Positions 32,430 through 41,917 of a stretch of 64,000 nucleotides of DNA are shown one piece after another. The notes under the pieces are model-generated. The model was given only the letters and a program-made list of their open reading frames with translations, did no database searches and was not told where the DNA came from. Origin of the DNA: Stenotrophomonas maltophilia (GTDB lineage: Bacteria > Pseudomonadota > Gammaproteobacteria > Xanthomonadales > Xanthomonadaceae). The position numbers and the translations under genes are program-made. The stretch is taken from assembly GCF_003970865.1 (NCBI RefSeq), contig NZ_RXLZ01000016.1, positions 1 through 64,000 on the forward strand. The letters are read 5' to 3'. Within the stretch, counting starts at the first letter, position 1. The number at the start of each line of letters is the position of its first letter.

Positions 32430-34523
32430 TCAGAACCGATAGCTGATGGTGCCGGTGACCACGCGCGGGTAGCCGGCGAAGCAGTCGCCAAACGTACGGC
32501 ACGGGGCGTAGTAGCGCTTGTCGGTGAGGTTGGTGATGTTCAATGCCATCGTCCAGTCGGTCACCTGCACTTCCACCAAGGCATCGGCCAACGTGTAGCT
32601 GGGGGTGATGATGCGCCCGCCATTACCCAGCGACGCCGTGTTGCCGACATGGCGCACGCCCAGCCCCAAACGCAGGCGTGCGGCATCGTCCAGCTGGAAG
32701 CCCTTGGACACCCAGGCCGAGGCCAGGTCCTGTGGGGTGTCGTTGAGGCGCTGGCCCACTTCCAGCGCGAAGTTGCTGCGGCTGACCTCGGCCTCGTTGC
32801 GCGCAACGGCGGCGGTGATCGTCAGGTCGTTGGCGAACTGGAACTGCCCTTCCAGTTCCACGCCCTTGGAGCGGATCTGCCCGGTCTGCACCACGTTCAA
32901 TACGTTGTCCGGATCGTTGGTTTGCCGGTTGGTTTCGGTGATGCGGTACGCCGCCATCGTCAGCAGCAGGTTGCGTGCCGGTTGCCACTTGATGCCGGCC
33001 TCGCTCTGGCGGCCACGCATCGGCTTGAAGGCCTGGCCGAACAGGTCCTGGCCAGTGACCGGCAGGAACGATTCGCTGTAGCTCAGGTAGGGCGATACTC
33101 CGGCGCCGAGGTCGCCGATCAGGCCGGCGCGGTAGGTGGTGGCGTTGTCGGTCTGGCTGGGTTGGCCTTCGGTCCTGGAGCGTGCATGGTCGCGGCGCGC
33201 GCCCAGCACCAGCGAGACGCGGTCGGCCCAGCGGATCTGGTCCTGCACATAGACACCCAGCTGGGTGGAGGTCTGGTCCGGCTGACGATCCCAGCCACGC
33301 ACGATCGGTGCGACCGATACCGGGGTGTAGATGTCGATCGGCGTGCCGGTGGCGTCCAGCCGCTGCAGCTGCTCCTTGTACTGGCTGTAGTCCACACCGG
33401 CCAGCAGCAGATGCTGGAAGGCACCGGTGGCGAAGTCGAACTGCAGCGCATTGTCGGCGCTGAAGATCTGCACGTCGGGGCGGGTGCCGTAGGCGGTGCG
33501 GTTGACCACGCGGCGGTCGGCGTCGATGAAGGGATCTGCCGGATTGCTGTAGCTGTCCACGTACATCTGCTGCAGGGTGGTCCTGCCATCGATGTAGCGC
33601 ACCGCCGAGCGCAGGCTCAGCACATCATTGAAGCTGTGATCGAACAGCGCGGTCAGGCTGTAGACGCGCGAATCGATGCGATCAAAGCCGGGGTGGCCGA
33701 TGAAGGTGGAGGTGTCCAGGCGACGGCCTGGCGGCGCCAGCAGGGTCGCTGCCAGGGGCAGGAACTGCTGGCTGGAGCCGGTCCTGTCGTGCTGGTAGCT
33801 GGCCAGCAGGGTCAGCGTGCTGCGTTCGCCGCGCCAGCTGATCGAGGGCGCCAGGTAGATGCGGTCATCGTTGAGTACATCGGTCTGCATGTTCGATTCA
33901 CGCACCAGCCCGACGAAGCGTCCGGCAACCGTACCGGCATCGTTCAAGGCACCGCCGATGTCACCCTGAAGCTGCCTGCGGTCGAAGCTGCCGAACTGCA
34001 CGCCGACCTCGCCCGTGAGCGCGCCGAAGGTCGGGCGCTTGCTCATCGCATTGATGATGCCGCCGGTGGCGCCGGCACCGTACAGCACCGATGACGGGCC
34101 GCGCAGTACTTCCACCCGTTCCAGTCCATAGATCTCCGGGCGGGCGAGGGGGCTGAACCCGTAGCTGCGGCGCAGGCCATCCTGGTACTGCACCGGGTCC
34201 AGGCCGCGCACCGAGGTCGCATCGTTGCGGGTATCCAGGCCCCAGGCATCGGCGGTGACGCCAGCGCTGTAGCGCAGCACTTCCTGCAGGTTGTGTGCAC
34301 CGCGATCGGTGAACAGCTGCTGGGTGACCACGCTGATCGCCTGCGGCGTCTCGGTCAGGGCGGTGTCGGTCTTGGTCGCGGTGCTGGCCCGCTCGGCCAC
34401 CACGGTCACCTTGTCCAGGGTGCGTGCCGCTGGGCCGTCCTGGGCCTGGGCGATGGCCGAGGCCAGCAGGGTGGGCAGGGCGAGCGTATACAGCAGCGGG
34501 CGGCGCGGCGACAGGGCGGGCAT
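32430..34523 (-). CDS. TonB-dependent siderophore receptor (FhuA/FpvA type)
   Basis: 697 residues. Signal peptide ends near A-I-A-Q-A-Q, TonB-box-like T-L-D-K-V-T-V-V-A at about 35-43, plug domain with T-E-T-P-Q-A-I-S-V-V-T and V-E-V-L-R-G-P-S-S-V-L-Y-G, and a barrel ending G-T-I-S-Y-R-F with terminal Phe. The plug motifs are those of ferric-siderophore receptors. A promoter overlapped by a Fur-like box lies upstream, so iron-repressed expression is likely. Its 3' end abuts the LysR remnant. Confidence 0.93.
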   Translation of the reverse strand: MPALSPRRPLLYTLALPTLLASAIAQAQDGPAARTLDKVTVVAERASTATKTDTALTETPQAISVVTQQLFTDRGAHNLQEVLRYSAGVTADAWGLDTRNDATSVRGLDPVQYQDGLRRSYGFSPLARPEIYGLERVEVLRGPSSVLYGAGATGGIINAMSKRPTFGALTGEVGVQFGSFDRRQLQGDIGGALNDAGTVAGRFVGLVRESNMQTDVLNDDRIYLAPSISWRGERSTLTLLASYQHDRTGSSQQFLPLAATLLAPPGRRLDTSTFIGHPGFDRIDSRVYSLTALFDHSFNDVLSLRSAVRYIDGRTTLQQMYVDSYSNPADPFIDADRRVVNRTAYGTRPDVQIFSADNALQFDFATGAFQHLLLAGVDYSQYKEQLQRLDATGTPIDIYTPVSVAPIVRGWDRQPDQTSTQLGVYVQDQIRWADRVSLVLGARRDHARSRTEGQPSQTDNATTYRAGLIGDLGAGVSPYLSYSESFLPVTGQDLFGQAFKPMRGRQSEAGIKWQPARNLLLTMAAYRITETNRQTNDPDNVLNVVQTGQIRSKGVELEGQFQFANDLTITAAVARNEAEVSRSNFALEVGQRLNDTPQDLASAWVSKGFQLDDAARLRLGLGVRHVGNTASLGNGGRIITPSYTLADALVEVQVTDWTMALNITNLTDKRYYAPCRTFGDCFAGYPRVVTGTISYRF

Positions 34524-34555
34524 CGTCAGGAATCCGGGAAGGGCGGTGACGGCGG

Positions 34556-34594
34556 ATTATCCGGATGCCAGCTTGCAAATACAAATGATTCCCA
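34556..34594 (-). promoter_or_regulatory. Siderophore receptor promoter with overlapping Fur-like box
   Basis: On the minus strand, TTGTAT (34579-34584) and GATAAT (34556-34561) are separated by 17 bases. The -35 box lies inside TGCAAATACAAATGATTCCC (34574-34593 on the plus strand), an AT-rich imperfect palindrome resembling a Fur site. Fur bound here would block the polymerase. Confidence 0.6.
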
Positions 34595-34621
34595 AGTGCG
34601 ATTGAGTGCCCGGGGTGTATG

Positions 34622-36007
34622 TCAGGGCAGGCCGTCCGAGGCGCCGCGGATGCTCAGCCAGGCGCCACCACCCGGGGCGCTGCCCGCGCGCAGCCGGAAG
34701 CCGTGCAGGCCGGCGATGGCGGCCACGATCGACAGGCCCAGGCCGAATCCCGGCCCCTGGCCGGCGCTGCTGCTGCCTCGGAAGAAGCGCTGGTAGATCA
34801 GCGTGCGGTCCTGCGGCGGGATGCCGGGCCCGTTGTCGATCACATCGATCCTCGGCGCGCCGTGATCATCGACCGCACGCAGCAGGATGCGGCCGTGCGC
34901 AGGGGTGAACTGCAGGGCGTTGGACAGCAGGTTCGCCACCGCTTCGAACAACAGTTCACGGTCGCCCCGCAGCAGGCCAACCTGTGGGTCCACCTGCAGC
35001 TCCAGCAACTGCTGCTTCTCTTCGGCCAGTGGCAGGTAGAACTGGTGCAGTTCCTGCAGCAGCTCGGCAACGTCGACCTCGTCGAAGGCCGAACGGCGCT
35101 GGTGGCTCTCCAGCTCGGATACCCGCAGCAGCGCGGTGAAGCGCGCCATCAGCATGTCCGTTTCCGCCAGTGCCTTGTCCAGCGGGTCGGCATGCGGATC
35201 CTGCTCGTCCAGGCCGACGCGCATGCGGTACAGGTGCGCCCGCAGGCGGGTGAGCGGGGTGCGCAGATCGTGGGCGATGCTGTCGCACACGCCTTTGACC
35301 TCGGTCATCAGCTGTTCGATGCGTTCAAGCATGGCATTGACGATGCTCGACAGCCGGTCGATCTCGTCGCGACGGTTGGATACCGGCAGGCGTTGACCGA
35401 GGTCACCTGCCACGATGCGGTTGGTGGCGGCTTCGATCTGCTGGATCCGCTTCAAGGGCCGCCGGCGCAGCAGATGCCATCCGGCCAGGCCGGGAATGAC
35501 GGTCAGCGATACGCCCCACAACAGCGCATCGAGGATGATGCTGTTGACGGCGGTGAGCTTGCCGTTCTGGCGGACGAACACCAGCGTCCGCCCATCCCGG
35601 GTCACCATGCCCAGCGCGTTGCCGCCGCTGTCGTGCCGGCCTCCGGCCAGCGTCCAGCCCTGTACCGGATGCGAGCGGCCATCCAGCGGCAGTCCGTCGG
35701 GAATGGCGATCAGCGTGCCGCCCTTGGGCGAGCCGCGGCTGTCGAACAGCCCGTAGGTGTACACCTGGTGCAGGTCGAAGCGCTGGCTGTCGCGCAATGC
35801 ATCGTCCAGTGCCTGGCCGTCGAATGCCATGAACAGATGGGCACGCTGCTGCAGCCCGGATTCGGTCAGGTCATTGAGGTAGTCCGAGATGCGCCAGTAC
35901 ATCACGCCCAGCAGCAGGCTCGACCAGGCCACGAACAGGATGCAGTACAACCCGAGCAGGCGGCTGCTGGACGAGCGCCACTGGTCAGGATTGCGCATCG
36001 AAGACAT
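34622..36007 (-). CDS. Sensor histidine kinase of the RND-pump two-component system
   Basis: About 461 residues. Membrane helices near residues 17-38 and 160-180 flank a periplasmic sensor part; a HAMP domain follows (R-P-L-K-R-I-Q-Q-I-E-A-A-T), then H-box S-I-A-H-D-L-R-T-P-L-T-R (His about 246), N-box N-L-L-S-N-A-L-Q-F-T, and G boxes D-N-G-P-G-I and G-F-G-L-G-L-S-I. It overlaps the response regulator end. Start is uncertain among GTG 36019, ATG 36007 and ATG 35998. In S. maltophilia, SmeSy is encoded this way beside SmeYZ. Confidence 0.9.
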   Translation of the reverse strand: MSSMRNPDQWRSSSSRLLGLYCILFVAWSSLLLGVMYWRISDYLNDLTESGLQQRAHLFMAFDGQALDDALRDSQRFDLHQVYTYGLFDSRGSPKGGTLIAIPDGLPLDGRSHPVQGWTLAGGRHDSGGNALGMVTRDGRTLVFVRQNGKLTAVNSIILDALLWGVSLTVIPGLAGWHLLRRRPLKRIQQIEAATNRIVAGDLGQRLPVSNRRDEIDRLSSIVNAMLERIEQLMTEVKGVCDSIAHDLRTPLTRLRAHLYRMRVGLDEQDPHADPLDKALAETDMLMARFTALLRVSELESHQRRSAFDEVDVAELLQELHQFYLPLAEEKQQLLELQVDPQVGLLRGDRELLFEAVANLLSNALQFTPAHGRILLRAVDDHGAPRIDVIDNGPGIPPQDRTLIYQRFFRGSSSAGQGPGFGLGLSIVAAIAGLHGFRLRAGSAPGGGAWLSIRGASDGLP

Positions 36008-36668
36008 AGCCGGTTCCACGTACGGTGGTGATGGGTTGTGGGCGGCCCGGCTGCTCGATGCGTTTGCGCACGCGGCCGATGTGGACGTCGATCAGGTTGG
36101 TGCCGGGGTCGAAGTGATAGCCCCAGACTTCCTGGAACAGCATGCTGCGGGTGACCACCTGGCCGGCATTGCGGACCAGGAATTCGAGCAGCTTGAACTC
36201 GGTCGGCAGCAGGCTGATCTCCTGCCCGCCACGCCGGGCCGAACGGGTCATCAGATCCAGTTCGAGGTCGCCGGCGCGCAGGACACTGTCGGCAGGGCCG
36301 GACGGGTTGCGGCGGCGGATCAATACCTCCACGCGGGCCGCCATCTCATCGGAGGCGAACGGCTTGGTCAGGTAGTCGTCGCCGCCTGCACGCAGGCCGC
36401 GCACGCGCTCGTCCACGTCCGACAGCGCGCTGATCATCAGTACGGGGGTGACGATACCTTCGCGCCGCAGCGCAGTGACCAATGCCAGGCCATCGATACC
36501 GGGCAGCATGCGGTCCAGGGTGATCACCGCGTAGTCGCCCGCACGCGCCAACGCGAGGCCGGCAGTGCCATCAACGGCAACGTCGACCTCGAAGCCATGG
36601 CTGCGCAGCTCGGTTGCGATTTCCTCCGCAGTGACAAGGTCGTCCTCGATGGTGAGTACGCGCGGCAT
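35985..36668 (-). CDS. OmpR/PhoB-type response regulator
   Basis: 227 residues. Receiver domain with the acidic pair E-D-D (8-10), phosphoacceptor Asp52 (T-L-D-R-M-L-P), and Lys in Y-L-T-K-P-F; C-terminal winged helix with R-V-R-K-R-I and T-V-R-G-T-G-Y-V-F. ATG at 36668 begins M-P-R-V-L-T-I-E-D-D. First gene of the two-gene TCS operon and divergent from the membrane-fusion gene, so it probably controls the pump. Confidence 0.93.
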   Translation of the reverse strand: MPRVLTIEDDLVTAEEIATELRSHGFEVDVAVDGTAGLALARAGDYAVITLDRMLPGIDGLALVTALRREGIVTPVLMISALSDVDERVRGLRAGGDDYLTKPFASDEMAARVEVLIRRRNPSGPADSVLRAGDLELDLMTRSARRGGQEISLLPTEFKLLEFLVRNAGQVVTRSMLFQEVWGYHFDPGTNLIDVHIGRVRKRIEQPGRPQPITTVRGTGYVFDAQS

Positions 36669-36725
36669 GGGCCAGTGTGCAGGTTGGATGGCTGCCATCC
36701 TCGCAACCGTTCGCGGTGACTGCAA

Positions 36726-36741
36726 ATGAAAAATGTTTCAT
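36726..36741. promoter_or_regulatory. Inverted repeat between response regulator and RND pump genes
   Basis: ATGAAA and TTTCAT flank AATG. It is the only AT-rich symmetric element in the 156-base divergent gap, 58 bases from the regulator start and 84 from the pump start, and is a candidate regulator site. Confidence 0.35.
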
Positions 36742-36824
36742 GCGCGATTCGCCGGATTCCGCGCACGGGTCTTCTATATTCGGCGCCGAGCGTCTCCCCA
36801 CGGCGCGCGGAATCCCGGCACCCG

Positions 36825-38012
36825 ATGAACCTCCTGCACACCCCCTTGCCACGCCATGCCCGGCCACCGCGGCTCCGGCGGCCCCTGCTGCTTGCGCTCA
36901 TTCTGCTCGGCCTGTTGACGGCCTGCGGCAAGGAGGCGCCCAAGACGGCCGGCAGGCTTCACGAGGTGGAAGTGCTGACACTGCTGGAAAGGCCGCTGGC
37001 GATGGAACAGGAGCTGCCGGGGCGGACCATCGCATCGCAGGAGTCGGACGTGCGTCCGCAGGTGGATGGCGTGCTGGTGAAACGCCTGTTCGAAGAAGGC
37101 GAAACCGTGCGTGCCGGGCAGCCCTTGTTCCAGATCGAGCCGGCCCTGTACCAGGCGGCACTGAACCAGGCCCAGGCCAACCTGAAAACCGCCGAAGCGG
37201 CGGCAGTCACCGCACGCCTGCGCGCGCAGCGGATGCAGGCGCTGGGCGGCGAGCAGCTGGCCGCGCGCCAGGACGTGGACGACGCCATTGCCAGTGGGCA
37301 GCAGGCCGCAGCCGCGGTGCAGGCGGCACAGGCGAGCCTCGATACCGCGCGTACGCGGCTTGGTTTTGCCACGGTTACCGCGCCGATTGCCGGGCGCATC
37401 GGTCGTGCGCTGTTCACGCCGGGCGCACTGGTCACCTCCGGCCAGGCCGACCCGCTGGCGCGGATCCACCAGGTCGACCCGATGAACGTGGACATCACCC
37501 AGTCCAGCAACGAGTACCTGGCCTTGCGCCGCGCGATCGCCGACGGTGGCGTGCAGGCCACCACCGCCGCGGTGCGGCTGCGCCTGTCCGATGGCAGCGC
37601 GTATCCGTTGCCCGGCACCCTGGAATTTGCCGATATCGACGTGCAGCAGGACACCGGCAGCATCACCCTGCGGGCACGTTTCCCCAATCCCGCCGGGCAA
37701 CTGCTGCCGGGCATGTACGTGCGCGCGCAGGTGGGGCAGGGTACGCAGCGGCAGGCGCTGCTGGTGCCGCAGTCGGCGGTGGACCGCAGCCCGAAGGGCG
37801 AGGCGCAGGTGTGGGTGGTGGATGAGGGCGGCAAGGCGAAGCTGCGCCTGTTCCGTACCGCCCGCGCGATCGGCGACCAGTGGCTGGTGCTGGATGGCAT
37901 CGCCGCCGGTGAACGGGTGGTGGTGGCCGGCGCACAGGGGCTCTCCGATGGCATGGCGGTACAGGTGAAGCCCGCGCCGGCAGCCGTGCCGGCAGCGGCC
38001 GGGAAGGGCTGA
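36825..38012 (+). CDS. RND efflux periplasmic adaptor (membrane-fusion lipoprotein)
   Basis: 395 residues. Lipoprotein signal with lipobox L-T-A-C (Cys34), then the adaptor layout: beta-barrel start R-P-L-A-M-E-Q-E-L-P-G-R-T, lipoyl half (V-R-P-Q-V-D-G-V), alpha-hairpin (residues about 120-180), and the mirror lipoyl motif T-V-T-A-P-I-A-G-R-I-G-R-A-L. Connects the inner-membrane pump to an outer-membrane channel. Three bases separate it from the RND gene. The organisation resembles smeY of S. maltophilia, but other Sme adaptors cannot be excluded. Confidence 0.92.
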   Translation: MNLLHTPLPRHARPPRLRRPLLLALILLGLLTACGKEAPKTAGRLHEVEVLTLLERPLAMEQELPGRTIASQESDVRPQVDGVLVKRLFEEGETVRAGQPLFQIEPALYQAALNQAQANLKTAEAAAVTARLRAQRMQALGGEQLAARQDVDDAIASGQQAAAAVQAAQASLDTARTRLGFATVTAPIAGRIGRALFTPGALVTSGQADPLARIHQVDPMNVDITQSSNEYLALRRAIADGGVQATTAAVRLRLSDGSAYPLPGTLEFADIDVQQDTGSITLRARFPNPAGQLLPGMYVRAQVGQGTQRQALLVPQSAVDRSPKGEAQVWVVDEGGKAKLRLFRTARAIGDQWLVLDGIAAGERVVVAGAQGLSDGMAVQVKPAPAAVPAAAGKG

Positions 38013-38015
38013 GCC

Positions 38016-41000
38016 ATGTTGCCGCGCTTCTTCATCCATCGCCCGGTGTTCGCCTGGGTGCTGGCGATCTGCATCATGGCCTTCGGCGCGATTGCCGTCA
38101 GCCAGCTGCCGGTCGAACAGTACCCGGACATCGCGCCGCCGCAGGTCAACATCACCGCCAACTACACCGGCGCTTCGGCGCAGACGGTGGAAGACAGCGT
38201 CACCCAGGTGATCGAACAGCAGATCAAGGGCATCGACCACCTGCTGTATTTCTCGTCGACCAGTTCGTCATCGGGGCAGGCGCGGATCACGGTCACCTTC
38301 GACCAGAGCGCCAACCCCGATATCGCCCAGGTGCAGGTGCAGAACAGCGTCAACCAGGCCATCAACCGGCTGCCGCAGGAAGTGCAGCAGCAGGGCGTGA
38401 CCGTGGCCAAGTCGCAGGGCGATTCGCTGATGGTGGTCTCGCTGTACGACACCAGCCGGCGCATGGAACGCGTGGACGTCTCCGACTTCCTGGTCAGCAA
38501 CGTACAGGACCCGATCAGCCGCATTCCCGGCGTTGGCGAGATCAACGTGTTCGGCTCGGCCTATGCGATGCGGGTCTGGCTGGACCCGCACAAGCTGCGT
38601 GCCTACGACCTGATGCCGGCGGACGTGCGCACTGCGATCCAGGCGCAGAACACGCAGGTGACAGCGGGTGAGCTGGGCGCGATGCCGTCCAGCCCGACGC
38701 AGAGCCTCAACGCCACGGTCACCGCGCAGTCGCGCCTGCAGACGCCGGAACAGTTCCGCGCGATCATCCTGCGCACCCTGCCCAATGGCGCGGCGGTGTT
38801 GCTGGGCGACGTCGCACGGGTCGAGATCGGCGCGGAGAACTACCAGACCAGCAGCTATCTCAACGGTTATCCGGCGGCCGGCTTCTCGGTGACCCTGGCC
38901 TCCGGCGCCAATGCACTGGCCACTGCCGATGCCGTGCGCGCGGAGATCGAACGGCTGCGACCGACCTTCCCGCCGGGGCTGCAGGTGGCCTATCCGCGTG
39001 ACAGCACACCGTTCGTGCGGGTCTCGATCGAGGGGGTCATCCATACCCTCATCGAAGCCATCGTGCTGGTGGTCGTGGTGATGTTCCTGTTCCTGCAGAA
39101 CCTGCGTGCCACGTTGATCCCGGCGATCACGGTGCCGGTGGTGCTGCTGGGTACCTTCGGCGTGCTGGCGGTTGCCGGATTCACCATCAATACGCTGACC
39201 TTGTTCGCGATGGTGCTGGCGATCGGCCTGCTGGTCGACGATGCGATCGTGGTGGTGGAAAACGTGGAGCGCATCATCCATGACGAACACCTGCCACCTC
39301 GCGAGGCTACCGAAAAATCGATGGGCGAGATCACCGGTGCGTTGATCGGCATCACCGTCGTGCTGGGCGCGGTGTTCCTGCCGATGGCCTTGTTTGGTGG
39401 TTCCACCGGCATCATCTACCGGCAGTTCTCGATCACCATTGCTTCGGCGATGGCGCTGTCGGCGCTGGTCGCGCTGACGCTGACCCCGGCGCTGTGCGCG
39501 ACCCTGCTCAAGCCATCTTCGGCGCAGAAACCGCAGGGCCGTTTCTTCAGGGCGTTCAACCGGGGTGTCGAGCGCAGCCAGTTGGCCTATCAGGGCCGGC
39601 TGGGGGGTGTGGTTGGCCACCCGCGGCGCTGGATGGCGTTCTACCTGCTGCTGGTGGTCGCCATGGTCGCGCTGTACGCGCGTATGCCCACCGGCTTCCT
39701 GCCGGTGGAAGACCAGGGTCAGGTGACCTTCCAGTTCTCCACGCCGGAGGGCACGCCGATGGCGCGTACCGAAGCGCTGGGCGAGAAAATCAGCCGCTAC
39801 TTCATGGAGCACGAGAAGCAGAACCTGGATGTGGTGTTCGTGGTGGTCGGCCGCAACAACGCCGGCACCGGCCAGAACGCCGGGCAGGGTTTCCTCGCGC
39901 TCAAGCCGTGGGACGAACGCACGGGCGACAACACCGCTGCGGCGATCATCACGCGTGCCAATGCCTACTTCCGCAGCTTGCCGGACGCCAAGGTCAATGT
40001 ACTGGCACCGCCGGCGGTGCGCGGCCTGGGTCAGTCCAGCGGCTTCGAACTGTGGTTGCAGGACACCAGTGCTGCCGGGCGCGTGGCGTTGCAGGCGGCG
40101 CAGGAGCAGGTCGTGCGTGCGGCCGGCGAGGACGATGGGCTCACCTCGGTGCGCCTGAACGGCCTGGGTGACAAGGCCGAACTGCGGCTGGACATCGACC
40201 ATGCCCAGGCCAGTGCGCTTGGCCTGTCCCAGGCCGACATCAACTCAACCCTGTCTGCTGCCTGGGGCGGCAGCTACATCAATGATTTCCTCGACCGTGG
40301 CCGGGTCAAGCGGGTCTACATGCAGGGCGACCAGCCGTATCGCAGCGTGCCCGATGACATCGGCCAGTGGTATGTACGCGGTGGCAATGGGCAGATGGCG
40401 TCGTTTGCCAGCTTCGCCAGCAGCCACTGGGCGCGCGGGCCGCAGTTGCAGCAGCGCTTCAACGGCCTGCCGGCAATGCAGATCCAGGGCAGCGCCGCTG
40501 AAGGGCGCAGCTCGGGCGAAGCGATGCAGCGCATGCAGGCGCTGGTTGCCGATCAACCCGGGTTCGACCTGCAGTGGAGTGGCCTGTCCTACCAGGAACA
40601 ATTGGCCAGCAACCAGACATTGTGGCTGTACACCGCCTCCATTGCCTTCATCTTCCTGTGCCTGGCCGCGCTCTATGAGAGCTGGACGGTACCGGTGGCG
40701 GTGGTGCTGGTGATTCCCTTGGGCGTGATCGGTACCGTGCTGGCGACCACGGCGGCAGGCTTCGTCAACGACATCTACTTCCAGGTCGGCCTGCTGACCA
40801 CCATCGGTCTGTCGGCGAAGAATGCGATCCTGATCGTGGAGTTCGCCGAAGCACGCTACCGTGCCGGCAGCTCCGCGGTGGAAGCTGCACTGCAGGGCGC
40901 CCGCCTGCGCCTGCGGCCGATCGTGATGACGTCGCTGGCCTTCGTGGCCGGCGTGATTCCGCTGGCGCTGGCGACCGGTGCGGGTGCAGTCAGTCGCCGG

Positions 41001-41111
41001 GAGATCGGCATGAGCGTGATCGGCGGCATGGTGTCCGGCACGGTGCTGGCGGTGGTGCTGGTGCCGCTGTTCTTCGTGCTGGTGCGCCGTCTGGGCCGTG
41101 TGCCGGCCTGA
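38016..41111 (+). CDS. RND multidrug efflux transporter, HAE1 family
   Basis: 1031 residues. Starts F-F-I-H-R-P-V-F-A-W-V-L-A; two-fold repeat of one helix, large periplasmic loop and five helices. Proton-relay residues are present: D-D in G-L-L-V-D-D-A-I-V-V-V-E-N and Lys in G-L-S-A-K-N-A-I-L. With the adaptor upstream it forms a proton-driven tripartite pump; no outer-membrane channel gene follows, so it must borrow one. A TCS-controlled two-gene pump without its own channel matches SmeYZ of S. maltophilia, but a paralogue is possible. Confidence 0.95.
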   Translation: MLPRFFIHRPVFAWVLAICIMAFGAIAVSQLPVEQYPDIAPPQVNITANYTGASAQTVEDSVTQVIEQQIKGIDHLLYFSSTSSSSGQARITVTFDQSANPDIAQVQVQNSVNQAINRLPQEVQQQGVTVAKSQGDSLMVVSLYDTSRRMERVDVSDFLVSNVQDPISRIPGVGEINVFGSAYAMRVWLDPHKLRAYDLMPADVRTAIQAQNTQVTAGELGAMPSSPTQSLNATVTAQSRLQTPEQFRAIILRTLPNGAAVLLGDVARVEIGAENYQTSSYLNGYPAAGFSVTLASGANALATADAVRAEIERLRPTFPPGLQVAYPRDSTPFVRVSIEGVIHTLIEAIVLVVVVMFLFLQNLRATLIPAITVPVVLLGTFGVLAVAGFTINTLTLFAMVLAIGLLVDDAIVVVENVERIIHDEHLPPREATEKSMGEITGALIGITVVLGAVFLPMALFGGSTGIIYRQFSITIASAMALSALVALTLTPALCATLLKPSSAQKPQGRFFRAFNRGVERSQLAYQGRLGGVVGHPRRWMAFYLLLVVAMVALYARMPTGFLPVEDQGQVTFQFSTPEGTPMARTEALGEKISRYFMEHEKQNLDVVFVVVGRNNAGTGQNAGQGFLALKPWDERTGDNTAAAIITRANAYFRSLPDAKVNVLAPPAVRGLGQSSGFELWLQDTSAAGRVALQAAQEQVVRAAGEDDGLTSVRLNGLGDKAELRLDIDHAQASALGLSQADINSTLSAAWGGSYINDFLDRGRVKRVYMQGDQPYRSVPDDIGQWYVRGGNGQMASFASFASSHWARGPQLQQRFNGLPAMQIQGSAAEGRSSGEAMQRMQALVADQPGFDLQWSGLSYQEQLASNQTLWLYTASIAFIFLCLAALYESWTVPVAVVLVIPLGVIGTVLATTAAGFVNDIYFQVGLLTTIGLSAKNAILIVEFAEARYRAGSSAVEAALQGARLRLRPIVMTSLAFVAGVIPLALATGAGAVSRREIGMSVIGGMVSGTVLAVVLVPLFFVLVRRLGRVPA

Positions 41112-41212
41112 TGGCCGGTGCCGGCTGTCATCTGGCTGCAGCGAGGCCCTCACCCGTCCTTTGCCGGGCCATCGGTAGCGTAGAGCGTCCCCGTCCCCCA
41201 CGGAGACCCGCC

Positions 41213-41386
41213 ATGTGGCTGCTCGATCATCTCTGGCCCGGCCGCAGACCTGTTCCTCCCCCGGTCGCCGCCGAACCGCAGGCGACGCCCCGCCGGCCCT
41301 GGTTGAAACGCCCCGTGCGGGCCGGCCGCAGTGGCATGGCCCCCTGGCAGAAGATCGCCGCGCCGCCGCGACGCACGCGCCACTAG
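41213..41386 (+). CDS. Possible small basic protein (57 residues)
   Basis: ATG 41213 has GGAG 7-10 bases upstream. The product begins M-W-L-L-D-H-L-W-P-G-R-R, is rich in Pro and Arg, and ends R-R-T-R-H. There is no recognised domain. It overlaps the convergent GFA gene's stop by 4 bases. A real small gene is plausible; chance in GC-rich DNA is also possible. Confidence 0.4.
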   Translation: MWLLDHLWPGRRPVPPPVAAEPQATPRRPWLKRPVRAGRSGMAPWQKIAAPPRRTRH

Positions 41387-41787
41387 TCGCCGCGGTCGGC
41401 CGGGTGGTTGACCCCGTCGTTGACCGGGATGATGCCCAGTGCGAACGGGTCGATGCCTTCCAGGCAGGCCACGTTGTAACCGTACTGGTCGGGGTTGGAA
41501 CGGCGCCGGTGGTGGGTGTAGATGCCGCACACGCCACAGAAGTAGTGCTCGGCCACATGGGTGTTGAACTGGTACATCTGCAGGTGATTCTGCCCGCGCA
41601 GCACCTGCAGGCCCTGGCGGTTGACGCTGGCGGCGATGGCGCCACGGCGCCGGCACATCGAGCAGTCGCAGCGGCGCGGGTCGACGATGCCGTCCGGCAG
41701 CTCCAGCAGCAGCTCGACCGCGCCGCAGTGGCAGGTCGCGCGGTGCCGGGGTTGGACCGGAACGCCGGCCACGGAAGTGATGCCCAT
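41383..41787 (-). CDS. GFA-family zinc protein
   Basis: 134 residues. Shows C-H-C-G (19-22), C-D-C-S-M-C (40-45) and C-G-V-C-G (84-88), the zinc sites of the GFA (glutathione-dependent formaldehyde-activating) family, plus the family tail with G-I-Y-T-H-H. The catalytic role of most members is unproven. Convergent with the small gene at 41213. Confidence 0.87.
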   Translation of the reverse strand: MGITSVAGVPVQPRHRATCHCGAVELLLELPDGIVDPRRCDCSMCRRRGAIAASVNRQGLQVLRGQNHLQMYQFNTHVAEHYFCGVCGIYTHHRRRSNPDQYGYNVACLEGIDPFALGIIPVNDGVNHPADRGD

Positions 41788-41917
41788 CGTTGCTCCTGTG
41801 AGGTGGAACGCGGCCGCAGCGGCCGCCGCCGACGGTGCGCCGGCCTGCCTGAACGGGCCGTAGATGCCACGGTGAACCCGCTTGTGGCTAACTATGCGGC
41901 TTCAAGAACGCGACAGG

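Noticed and set aside
38268-40202. A 644-residue minus-strand frame opposite the RND gene
   Set aside because: Antisense shadow; RND transporter signatures on the plus strand are decisive.
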